From positions 310,001 through 374,000 of the forward strand of contig JAEHOE010000034.1 in the NCBI GenBank assembly GCA_016858145.1: DNA of 64,000 bases, in the 5' to 3' direction. The position numbers and the translations under genes are program-made. This document shows positions 55,448 to 64,000 of the stretch, in pieces. How positions within the stretch are numbered: the first letter of the stretch is position 1; each line of letters starts with the position of its first letter. This DNA is from Edaphochlamys debaryana. Its lineage: Eukaryota; Chlorophyta; Chlorophyceae; Chlamydomonadales. The notes beneath the pieces were generated by a model, which saw only the letters and a program-made list of their open reading frames with translations, searched no databases and was not told the origin of the DNA.

Positions 55448-55945
55448 ATGCGACACCTCGAAATGAACCCCTGCCTTGCCACGCGGCCCGCTTTCCGCCC
55501 GGCACGTCCGCTTGTGAGCCAGCGCCGGGTGACGGTGTTCTGCCGTGGCCTCAACATTTCGCAGAAGACAGCCCGAGGCCCAGCCCAGCCCGAGCCCCAG
55601 CAATCGCCTCAGCCAGCCGCGCATGCGCCGAGGGGGCTGTCGGCCGCGAAAGACGTTGCCGCAATCGTTGGCATTGCTTACGCCGTGCTGATGGCGTGGA
55701 CGCTCATCGTGCAGCCGAACAATGCCATTTACGCCATTTTGGATGAGATAGAGGCGAGCCAGGAGAGGCAGCTGGAGCTGCTGGAGAACAGGGAGATGCT
55801 GTTCAACCGCGTGGAGCAGCAGCCAGGGCCTCTGAAGACGCTTCCGGAGCGGCTGGCGCGGACCGAGGGCCAGGTCGACGCGCGGCTGAAGCAGCACGCA
55901 GCGCTAGTGCTCCGTGACTTCGGCCCTGACCTCCCCGCTGCATAA
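55448..55945 (+). CDS. Small single-pass membrane protein, probably organelle-targeted
   Basis: This single-exon gene encodes 165 residues from the ATG at 55448; an ATG at 55463 is an alternative. The first 50-60 residues are rich in Arg, Ala, Ser and Pro with no acidic residues between the second Met and about residue 55, like a chloroplast or mitochondrial transit peptide. A Gln/Pro linker follows, then one membrane helix (IVGIAYAVLMAWTLIV), then a highly charged helix (EIEASQERQLELLENREML...) likely to form a coiled coil. The frame extends upstream to 55316, but that part is less biased and probably 5' UTR. It sits between two fragments of the F-box-like array and is unrelated to them. No family was recognised. 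A membrane-tethered helical protein of the plastid is the best guess. Confidence 0.65.
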   Translation: MRHLEMNPCLATRPAFRPARPLVSQRRVTVFCRGLNISQKTARGPAQPEPQQSPQPAAHAPRGLSAAKDVAAIVGIAYAVLMAWTLIVQPNNAIYAILDEIEASQERQLELLENREMLFNRVEQQPGPLKTLPERLARTEGQVDARLKQHAALVLRDFGPDLPAA

Positions 55946-56469
55946 GAGCCACGCCACGAGGTAGGTGACCGTGGCGGGTGGAGCGGGTGGCCAAAGTGAG
56001 GAAACGGCTCAAGAGCGCAGAGAGCGCGGCGCCTTGCCGACATCTGCCTTGACCGCCATGGCCGCTACAGATCACTCCCATGTCCACTTTCCCCAGCCCC
56101 ATCGACCCTCCTCATGCCAGGTTGCATGGCTGCGATGGCTCAAGGCTGGGCGGCTGGGAGCTCTGGACGTGGCCTGTGGCCTCCGGGGCCCGTGCGGCCT
56201 CCCGTGCAGCCGTACCAAGCGCAAGCAGCAATCTGCGACGGAGCTAAGCGGCAGAGATGGCAGAGCGGCGGCGGGTGGGAGAGCGGTTAGCTAATGCCCT
56301 CGGTAATGCCCTCGGCGCGGTGGGGGGGGAGTGAGTTTTTTTTGCGGGGCGATTGGGCGATTGGCTGCTTCGCCGCATCTGTCCCAGTGCTGCGGTGGGT
56401 GTTAAAGCCAGGGTACCCGGTGAAGTGGGGGCGTGCGGTCAAGGCAGCCAAGAGACGGCCAGGGACGAC

Positions 56470-57942
56470 CCCGTTCCATGTCGACACCGACGGCTGGGGT
56501 GGCACCGAGCTGGCTCCGTTCTTCGAGCTGTGGCAGCGCAGCGATCAGGCCCGTGTGGGGTGCGTTGTTCTAGGGCTGCGTTTGAGCGCTTCGGACTTGC
56601 ACAGCGCTCTAGAAGCTCTGGGAGGCGTCGACGGCATCCGCTTGAACTGCTTCGAGACGTGCGGCCAAATCCACATGTCGCTGAATGCTCCACCTCGACC
56701 CAGCACGTCCGCCCCCCTCCCCGACCTGCCCCCGCCCGAGGAGGTCCTGCGGATGGCCCTGCAGCGCATCGCCCCGCCGGGGGATGGCGGCGAGGGCGGG
56801 GCCGCGGGCGGCGGGCTGGCGGCTGGGGTGTCGGTAGCTGGCCTGTACACGCTGGTCCTGCGGGGCCCCGCTGCTGCGCCTGCGCTGGAGCAGCCGAGCT
56901 CCGAGGCCGCTGTCAAGGCATGGGCCCAGGACCTGGAGCGCTGGGCGAGGGCCGCCGCAGGGCTTTGGAGCCATGGCGGCCGGCTGGCCGAGCTATCTCA
57001 CCCGCTCATAGTGGGTGTGCATGTGCTGCCGCCAGCCGCGGCCGTGCTGGTGGAGTGCAGCGAAGACGAGGGGGCGGAGGCTGTGGCCGCGGCCGTGGCG
57101 GCTGCGGCGGACGGGAGCGAGGTGGCGCGCGTGGGGGCCTCCCGCTTCAACAGACAGCCGCGGGAGCACACCGCTAGGGCGGGAAGTCGGTGAGGTGCGT
57201 TGGTTTCCTTGGCGGGGTGCCGCGTCGCCACCTCGCTCACGGCGTGTAGGCCCCTGCCTCACAGCTACCGTGTATCCCCCACGCCTTAATGGTCGTCCGC
57301 TTGCTTAGCCCCTCTCCCGCCCCCCTCCCACCCCGCCCTCCGCAGGTGCTGACGGAGCTGTGGGCGGCCAGCTCAGGCGAGGGAGGGCCCAGCATGCAGT
57401 CCTCGGGTTTACAATGAAGGATCCTCAAAAGAATCACAGCGCTGGACGCTGCGGCCGTTCGGCCTACTCCACGGGCCTTGCCTCCTGCAAGACCTAGAAC
57501 TGCGCAAAGCGCGACCATCAACCGCCTGGGGCTTGACCCCGCCCGTAACTGGGCCATAGAACCGCCCATCCCCTAAGGGTACCCCTGCCGCATCCAGCCC
57601 CCCCCCTCACGAAACAGGATATCCGCCCCTTTAAACCAGCGAGGCGCCAGGCCCTTGGCTTGCAGCTCATCGAAGATAGGCTTCCGCTCCTTCCTCAGCG
57701 CCCTGCCGAGCGCGTTGAGGTAGGGCGTCACCACCACCCCGCTCACCACCCGCACCTCCTTCGCCCTGCGCCGAAACTCAGCCCGCTGTGCTGCCGTTAC
57801 CCCGACAACCACATTCCACCCCCCCTCCCCCTTCCAGCTCCGCAGCTCCCCCTTCCAGCTCCGCATGCAGCAGCGGGTGGAGTGGGCCATGGCGGTGCAG
57901 AGGGTGATCAGCGCATTGCCGGCACAGGTTGAGCTGGCTTGA
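56470..57942 (+). pseudogene. F-box-like/leucine-rich paralogue, copy B (truncated, interrupted)
   Basis: Homology to copies C and D begins at about 56478 (DTDGWGGTELAPFFELW) and runs through PPPEEVLRMALQRIAPPG, LYTLVLRGPAA and AVLVECSEDEGAEAVAAA to the exon end near 57130. The 5' half of the gene is absent. The preceding open frame (from 56294) is unrelated. The last exon starts near 57346 (VLTELWAASSGEGGPSMQ), is broken by a 463-base retroposon, and resumes at 57871 (QRVEWAMAVQRVISALPAQVELA, stop 57942). The first part resembles copy D (GGTELAPFFELW), while the rest, including the intron, is nearly identical to copy C. Confidence 0.78.
57400..57862 (-). mobile_element. 5'-truncated non-LTR retroposon with partial ORF
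   Basis: The 463-base insert is flanked by the 8-base target duplication GCATGCAG (57392-57399 and 57863-57870). Removing the insert and one repeat restores the reading frame of copy B's last exon. Read on the minus strand it begins inside an ORF of about 95 codons (GWNVVVGVTAAQRAEF, RALRKERKPIFDEL, WFKGADILFRE) that stops at 57573. About 150 bases of 3' UTR follow, then TGTAA nine bases before the terminus CCGAGGA. The ORF resembles the C-terminal basic region of L1-like ORF1 proteins, but I am not sure of that family. Confidence 0.75.
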
Positions 57943-57984
57943 AGTCCATCACGATTCTGTGCAGGGGTTGCAGAGGCATTGGAT

Positions 57985-58240
57985 GTTGGCTTGGGTCTTG
58001 CACGCGTGTGCGTGTGCGTGTGTGTGGGGGGGGGGGCAAGCTGCAAAGCTCTGGATCTGTGGATGGGATCTCGTTCCGTATTGTGCCGTGCTTGGCGCGG
58101 CCTGCACGAGATGGTTGCGCCACATCGGAATTATTTTTGCTGTTGTGGCTTCTGGCTGTAGGGTTAATCCATGAGGCGTGGGCTTCCCTTGCTGGGCAGT
58201 ACGCCCCTGCGCCGTACTGGTCGTGGCGTTGTGGCGGGGC
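57985..58240 (+). repeat. Duplicated 3' flank of the F-box-like genes, copy behind B
   Basis: Segments such as TGCACGAGATGGTTGCGCC, TGTTGTGGCTTCTGGCTGTAGGG and CATGAGGCGTGGGCTTCC recur in the same order behind copy C at about 61310-61560. They show that 3' flanks were duplicated along with the genes. No coding content is claimed. Confidence 0.75.
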
Positions 58241-59060
58241 GGAGGTGGGACAGCACTCTAGGATTCGGGATGTTGGGCCACTTATGGCAAGTGCCCGCCA
58301 AAGCGACACTTGCTGGCGAGAGGCGAAGCACAGGGTGGTGGGACCAGTGGGAGCAGCGAGGAGGCGGGGTATTGGCAGGCCACTTGAGAGGGGGCGGTGA
58401 GGGGCTGGCATGCTCGCGGGTCCAAAATGGCACCCCGAATGGGCAGGGTCAGGGGGGATGCACGGGAGGGTTTACCGGTGGGGAGGGAGGGAGCTGTGCA
58501 TCGTTCGTTGCTGCAAAATGATGAGGTTGGCCAGCTGATGGCTTGATGCTGAGTTGCGCACTTGCGCTTCGTTACTCCACCAGGCTAAACAAGTGATGCC
58601 CTGGGTTGCGCGGCGTCGAGGCATGGGCGGTGCGCGGGGAAACCCTGCCCTAGGCGCAACTGCGGGACGAGACGAGGGCCTACGGAGCTAACGGAGGGTG
58701 CGTGACTGCCCAATGATTTGCAGGCAGTCGGGGCCCAAGTGATGTGAGGCGTACGGACGATGAAAGACAAACCTCCAAAGTACGGCGGTTATTCTATATG
58801 GCGCGAGAACTAGGGTCCCTGCCAGCAGGAAAGGCGGGGCTGCCAGTTCCGCTCAGACGACATGCGACGGCATCGCAGACCCACTGACCCAGCAAGTAGG
58901 AACGTTGTGCACCAAACTGTGCACCAAAGGTACACAGCCGTCATAGGCCTGCCACAGCTTCCTTAGCCCAGCCACCGCAGTCGGTCTGTGCTCGCTTTTG
59001 GCGCGCAACATCCCGCGAAGATCTATAGCTGAGCCTTGCGTCCCGGACGACCTTGCCGCA
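58241..59060 (+). promoter_or_regulatory. Upstream region of copy C with block conserved before copy D
   Basis: The stretch GGCGGGGCTGCCAGTTCCGC near 58837 and the block from GTCGGTCTGTGCTCGCTTTT to the start codon (58979-59060) are nearly repeated before copy D (61975-62191). Conserved text includes GGCGCGCAACATCCCGCGAA and GATCTATAGCTGAGCCT. It therefore contains the duplicated promoter and 5' UTR of the family. An alternative non-ATG frame runs through it in both copies. Confidence 0.6.
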
Positions 59061-61220
59061 ATGATCAGCGACGTCTCTCATCCAACCCCTACTGCTATCG
59101 CGATCACCGACGGCCATGGGACCGGCGCCGCGACCTCGCTGGTGGATGTGCTGCATCAACTCGAGCTGCCAGCTCTGGACGGCCTCCTGGACGAGCTGAC
59201 TCGCTTGCAGTGCATAGTGCCTCTGCGCCTGACGTGCCGGGCGCTGCGGGACCTCGCGGACACTAGCGTTCACCTGCCAAAATCGCTCACGCTCAGCCTG
59301 CGGCCGGATGGCACCGTCACGGAGCCGCTGGCGTCGCTCGGGCGCTGGGGCCGCCGAGGTGGCATAAGCCTCGTCCCCCAGCTACCGGCTGCAAACTTCG
59401 CTGTCGTCAACGCGCTCCTTCCGGCGGCCTTCGGAGGGCTGCCTGAAGCGGTGCGGCGGCACGTTTGGGGGGTTTCCGTGGGCCGCCGCAACTACTCAGC
59501 CCGCGGTTCCGTGGTCTCGGGCGCTGCCGTGGGCGCCCTGGCGGCGCTGCTGCCCGGCCTGCGAAGCCTTAGTCTTGCGGGCCTGTCATCGGCGTGGACC
59601 CCTGGCAGCGCGGGGGAGGCTTACACGGGTGAGGACTTCAAGGAAATGGGTGTAAGGGGCGGCCAGCAGCGGCGAGTGCAGGCCTAGAGCGTCTACAGGC
59701 CTTGCGCTAACTGCCCGCCTTCCGACCCACATCCCACAGCCCTGGCGGCCCTGGGCACGCTGGAGGAGCTGGAGCTGCCCGGCGTCCCCGGCCTGACCGG
59801 CGTGGAGGCGCTGGCGGGCAGCCTGCGGCGCCTAAAGCTGGTGGACCATGAGCCAACGCGCAAGACCCTGACGCGCTCAGCCGCGGCACCTCTGGGCCAG
59901 CTCACACGGCTCGAGGCGCTAGGGCTTGACGTGTCGGATGTGGACCTGGGGGAGGGGTCAACCCTGCAGAACCTGCTGCGCCTCCTGCCGCCAATCCTCC
60001 GCGTGCTGCAGTCCGACAGCCTGAAATGGGTTGACGGTATACGGCATGGCCTTAGCGGCACCTTTGGCGTCTGCCGTGGCCGCCTGGTGTCGGTCGAGCT
60101 GACTTCGCTGTGGCAATCACCGGTGCTCGCAGCCCTGGTCCGGGATGAGCTGCTGCCCTGCCTGGGGCCGGACGGGCGGCTGGAGAGCCTACGCATTCGC
60201 TATGTCGACGCCGACGGTTGGGGCACCACCGATGTGGCCCCCCTCCTGGAGCTGTGGCGGCGCAGCGACAAGGCCCGCGTGGGATGCGTTGTTCTAGGGC
60301 AGGGTCCGAGCGCTCTCCTAGGGCAGCGTTTGAGCGCTACGGACTTGCACAGCGCCCTGGAAGCTCTGGGAGGCATCGACGACATGCGCATGTACTGCTT
60401 CGAGACGTGCGGCCAAATCCACATGTCGCTGAATGTTCCACCTCGACCCAGCACATCCGCCCCCCTCCCGGACCTGCCCCCGCCCGAGGAGGTCTTGCGG
60501 ATGGCCCTGCAGCGCATCGCCCCGCCGGGGGCTGGTGGCGAGGGCGGGGCCGCGGGCGGCGGGCTGGCGGCTGGGGTGTCGGTAGCTGGCCTGTACACGC
60601 TGGTCCTGCGGGGCCCAGCTGCTGCCGCTGCGCTGGATCGGCCCTTCTCCGAGGCCGCTGTCAAGGCATGGGCCCAGGACCTGGAGCGCCGGGCGAGGGC
60701 CGCCGCAGGGCTTTGGAGCCATGGCGGCCGGCTGGCCGAGCTATCTCACCCGCTCATAGTGGGTGTGCATGTGCTGCCGCCAGCCGCGGCGGTCCTGGTG
60801 GAGTGCAGCGAAGACGAGGGGGCGGAGGCTGTGGCCGCGGCCGTGGCGGCTGCGGCGGACGGGAGCGAGGTGGCGCGCGTGGGGGCCTCCCGCTTCAACA
60901 GACAGCCGCGGGAGCACACCGCTAGGGCGGGAAGTCGGTGAGGTGCGTTGGTTTCCTTGGCGGGGTGCCGCGTCGCCACCTCGCTCACCGCGTGTAGGCC
61001 CCTGCCTCACAGCTGCCGTGTATCCCCCACGCCTTAATGGTCGTCCGCTTGCTTAGCCCCTCTCCCGCCCCCCTCCCGAACTCGCACCCCGCAGGTCATG
61101 AGCGAGCTGTGGGCGGCCAGCTCAGGCGAGGGAGGGCCCAGCCTGCAGCAGCGGGTGGAGTGGGCCATGGGCGTGAAGGACATGCTTGACGCATTGCCGG
61201 CGCGGGCCCAGCTGGCCTAG
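59061..61220 (+). CDS. F-box-like/leucine-rich protein, copy C (intact)
   Basis: Three exons, 59061-59628, 59740-60878 and 61095-61220, give 610 residues. The start ATG (MISD) is shared with copy D. Residues about 30-75 form F-box-like helices (LELPALDGLLDEL, PLRLTCRALRDLADTSVHLP), followed by RWGRRGG. Leucine-rich strands (LRSLSLAGLSSAW, LEELELPGVPGL, RLEALGLDVSDVDL, RLESLRIRYV) occupy about 170-390. A linker PPPEEVLRMALQRIAPPG leads to a C-terminal region with [32 protein letters not shown] and SELWAASSGEGG. Families of this type are numerous in volvocine algae. If the F-box is real it would present substrates to an SCF ubiquitin ligase through the leucine-rich part, but this is inference. 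All features needed for expression are intact, making this the reference copy for the array. Confidence 0.75.
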
Positions 61221-61309
61221 TGTCAGAAGGGTATGCTAGGCCTGTAGGGGGCCTAGGGCCTGGATGCGGCGGCCGTGCCGGGGCCGTGCGGCGGTTGCTG
61301 GGGCGCTGG

Positions 61310-61560
61310 GGGTTAGTCCGGGTCTTGTGCACGTGTGCCGTGTGGAGGGTGTGCAAGCTGGCAGGTCTAGCTGTGTGGGCGGGACCTCGCACCGTGCTGT
61401 ACCGTGCCGGGCACGGCGTGCACGAGATGGTTGCGCCTATTCGCAAATGTTGTTGTTGTGGCTTCTGGCTGTAGGGCTAATGCATGAGGCGTGGGCTTCC
61501 GTTATCATGCAGTGCGCTCCGGCGCCGTACCGGTCGTGGCCTCTGAGGGCGGAGGCTGAG
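61310..61560 (+). repeat. Duplicated 3' flank of the F-box-like genes, copy behind C
   Basis: This corresponds to 57985-58240 behind copy B. The order of matching blocks is the same. Substitutions and small indels show that the duplication is older than the near-identical coding exons. Confidence 0.75.
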
Positions 61561-62191
61561 ACAGCGCTCCAGGAGTCGGTGCGATCGGTGTTGCGCCTCT
61601 TACGGTACGTGTCCGCCAAAGCAAAGCTTGCTTGCAAGAGGAGAGGAGAGGAGAGGTTGCGCGGCGTCAAGGCACGGGCGGTGCGCGGGGAGACCCCGGC
61701 CCTCGGCGCAACTACTGGGACTTCTGTAGTCGGCCCCCAGTTGACTTGCCGTTGCCCGGGGTATACTGTGTTCGACCTCAGGTGCCACGGTGGCAGGGAA
61801 GAAAGCAGCGCATGCTGCCGGTCTGGCATAAGTGCATGTCAAGAATGTATGCCGGCAGTGTGATGTGAGGCGTTCGGACGATGAAAGGATAAGAACCCAA
61901 AGAAGAGCTTTCGAAGTAGGGTCCCAGCCAGCAGGAAAGGCTGACACAGCACTGGGGTTTTTTTTCAGCACTGGGGGCAGGCGGGGCTGCCAGTTCCGCT
62001 CAGACGACACGCGACGGCGTCGCATACCCAGCGAGTAGGGTTGTGCAGCAAACACATACTGCACCGGCATAGCTCCTGCCACAGCTACGTGATGGCCAGC
62101 AGCTGTAGTCGGTCTGTGCTCGCTTTTGGCGCGCAACATCCCGCGAAGATCTATAGCTGAGCCTACTTGCGTCCCCGAGGACCTTGCCGCA
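61561..62191 (+). promoter_or_regulatory. Spacer and promoter region of copy D
   Basis: No gene was recognised. The right half matches the upstream region of copy C, including the GGCGGGGCTGCCAGTTCCGC block (about 61979) and the last 80 bases before the ATG. A run of eight T (near 61957) lies between two copies of a GCACTGGGG motif. Confidence 0.5.
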
Positions 62192-63974
62192 ATGATCAGC
62201 GACGACTATCTATCAATCTCTGCTGCTCTAGTGATTAACGAGGACCCTGGGGCCGGCGCGGCGACCTCGCTGGGGGATGTGCTTCATCATCTCGAGCTGC
62301 CAGCGCTGGAGGGCTTCCTGGACGAGCTGACTCAGTTGGAGTGCATAGGACCGCTCCGACGAACTTGTCGGGCTATGAGAGACCTCGCGGACATCAACGT
62401 TCGCCTGCCGCGACGCCTGAGGCTCCAGCTCCGCGAGGATGGCACGGTCGCGGAGCCGCTGGCGTCGCTGGGGCGTTGGGGCCGCCGAGGTGGCATAAGC
62501 CTCGTCCTCCAGCTACCGGCTGCGGCCCCAGGCGGCGTCGACGCGCTCCTGCCGGCGGCCTTCACCCAGCTGCCAGAGGAGGTCCGACGGCGCGTCACGC
62601 GAGTGTTCTTGCGTAGCCTAGCTTTTGCCCCGATTTGCCCCTCCGTCACTGGCTCTACGGTGGGCGCCCTGGCGGCCTCGCTGCCCGGTCTGCGTAAGCT
62701 TGACCTCTCGGACCTGCCCTCAACGTGGACCGCTGGCGCCGGTGGGGAGGCCTACGCCGGTAAGGCCCTGGGTGAAAGGACGGTTATTAGGCTAAGCCCC
62801 GACAGCATCATACCCCTGTGTGCTCACGCGCGCCCCTACCCGACCCACATCCTCAAACCCAGCCCTGGGGGCCCTGGGCACGCTGGAGGAGCTGGAGCTG
62901 CCCGGCGTCCCCGGCCTGACCGGCGTGGAGGCGCTGGCGGGCAGCCTGCGGCGGCTCAAGGTTCGGGAGTCAAGCCAGACCCTCACCCGGTCGGCCGCGA
63001 CTACCCTGGCCCGGCTCACACGGCTGGAGGCGCTCGAGCTCATCGTGCCCCGCATAAACCTGGGGAAGGGCCCAACGCTGCGGAACCTACTGCGCCTCCT
63101 GCCGCCCGCAACGGACGCGCTGCTACTGAAACTACTATGCCTGTCCCCTGTGATTGGGCATGGCCTTGATAGCACCTTTGGCGTTTGCCTTGGGTGCCTG
63201 GTGTCAGCGAAGCTGGGCATGCAGGGGCCCAAAGAGCTGGCAGCCCTGGCCCGGAATGAGCTGCTGCCCTGCTTGGGGCCGGGCGGGCGGCTGGAGAGCC
63301 TTAGCATAGACTGGGTACTTGCCGACGGCTGGGGTGGCACCGAGCTTGCTCCGTTCTTCGAGCTGTGGCGGCGCAGCGATCAGGCCCGTGTGGGGTGCGT
63401 TATTCTAGGGCAGCGTGTCAGCGCCCCGGACTTGTACAGCGCTCTGGAAGCTCTGGGAGGTGTCGGCGGCATCTGCATAAACTGTCCTGACAACTGCGGC
63501 CAAGTCCACATTTCTCTGCAGCCCCCACCCGCAACACCGGCCTCCGCCTCCGCCCCACTCGTGGACCTGCCCCCGGCCGAGGAGGTCCTGCGGATGGCCC
63601 TGCAGCGCATCGCCCCGCCGGGCGCTGGCGGGCAGGGCGGGGCCGCGGGCGGCAGGCCGGGGACTGCAGCAGAGGAGGACGCTGGCAGCCGCATGCTCCT
63701 GGTGCGTGGCCCCGTCGCTGCCGCTGCGCTGGAGCAGCCCAGCTCTGAGGCCGCTGTTGCGGCTTGGGCGGAGGACCTGGAGACCCGCGCACGTGCAGCC
63801 TCAGGGCATCGGAGCTGTGGCGGCCATGTGGCCACGGCATCGAAGCCGTTGATCCGCATTGTGCACGTGCTGCCGCCCGCCGCGGCCGTACTGGTGGAGT
63901 GCAGCGAAGACCAGGGGGCGGAGGCTGTGGCGGCGGCCGTGGCCGCGGCGGCGGACGGGAGCGAGGTGGCGCGC
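62192..63974 (+). CDS. F-box-like/leucine-rich protein, copy D (3' end outside window)
   Basis: Two exons are visible, 62192-62759 and 62863-63974. They have the same lengths and phases as in copy C (first exon 568 bases in both). The last exon lies beyond the window, and the donor CGC/GTGAAG is at its expected place. Domain order is as in copy C: HLELPALEGFLDEL, RRTCRAMRDLADINVRLP, RWGRRGG, LRKLDLSDLPSTW, LEELELPGVPGL, RLLP, LLPCLGPGGRLESL, PPAEEVLRMALQRIAPPG, VLPPAAAVLVECSED. It diverges strongly from C over the leucine-rich part (ATDALLLKLLCL) and keeps near identity in GVEALAGSLRRLK and the C-terminal segment, as expected from selection or gene conversion acting unevenly. Confidence 0.75.
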
Positions 63975-64000
63975 GTGAAGGCCTCCGCATCATTAAATAC

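Noticed and set aside
58998..59060. Start of copy C at an upstream non-ATG codon
   Set aside because: The frame extends upstream only through a TTG. The ATG at 59061 is conserved at the same place in copy D, and the upstream block looks like promoter or 5' UTR shared by both copies.

Overview
The window looks like nuclear DNA of a GC-rich green alga, most likely volvocine (Chlamydomonas/Volvox-like). The grounds are many short GT-AG introns, coding exons with almost only G or C in third codon positions, TGTAA polyadenylation signals, long Ala/Gly/Pro/Gln-rich inserts inside conserved domains, and plant-type gene families. No rRNA, tRNA, CRISPR or prokaryotic operon was seen. Intron-exon models were built by hand from splice sites and codon phase. 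Exact coordinates are predictions.

Layout. (1) 2.2-9.6 kb, minus: a nine-exon, about 2003-residue protein kinase with a C-terminal catalytic domain. (2) 9.6-15.3 kb: mostly unassigned, with one weak ORF at 11.3 kb. (3) 15.3-18.6 kb, plus: a secreted or membrane-anchored protein with an amidotransferase-like N-terminal region, two HYR repeats and a bacterial-style PxKF domain. (4) 18.7-24.2 kb: a mosaic of dispersed repeats and doubtful ORFs. (5) 24.2-25.2 kb, plus: a compact four-exon gene for a 123-residue SBP-box DNA-binding protein that no single open frame reveals. It is followed by a polypurine tandem repeat. (6) 26.7-37.6 kb, minus: a 20-exon Rad5/HLTF-like SNF2 ATPase with an embedded RING finger, of the plant CHR27/CHR28 (FRG) type. 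(7) 38.7-51.1 kb, plus: a gene of about 26 exons for a large protein of unknown family, divergently arranged from the SNF2 gene. (8) 51.7-64.0 kb: a tandem array of F-box-like/leucine-rich paralogues (copies A to D). It contains truncation, near-identical exons, two insertions of one non-LTR retroposon family, and one unrelated small membrane-protein gene. Copy D runs off the window.

The most unusual signal is structural. In both large multi-exon genes at 26-51 kb, intron-exon edges are repeatedly echoed inside the adjacent intron: a diverged copy of the splice site plus the first or last 20-60 coding bases lies about 80-140 bp away. One SNF2 acceptor is present five times. This fits recurrent local tandem duplication across splice junctions, a proposed route to new or longer introns. 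The genes do not form a pathway. Shared themes are chromatin and transcription (SNF2, SBP), signalling (kinase), the cell surface (HYR/PxKF) and a fast-evolving protein family.
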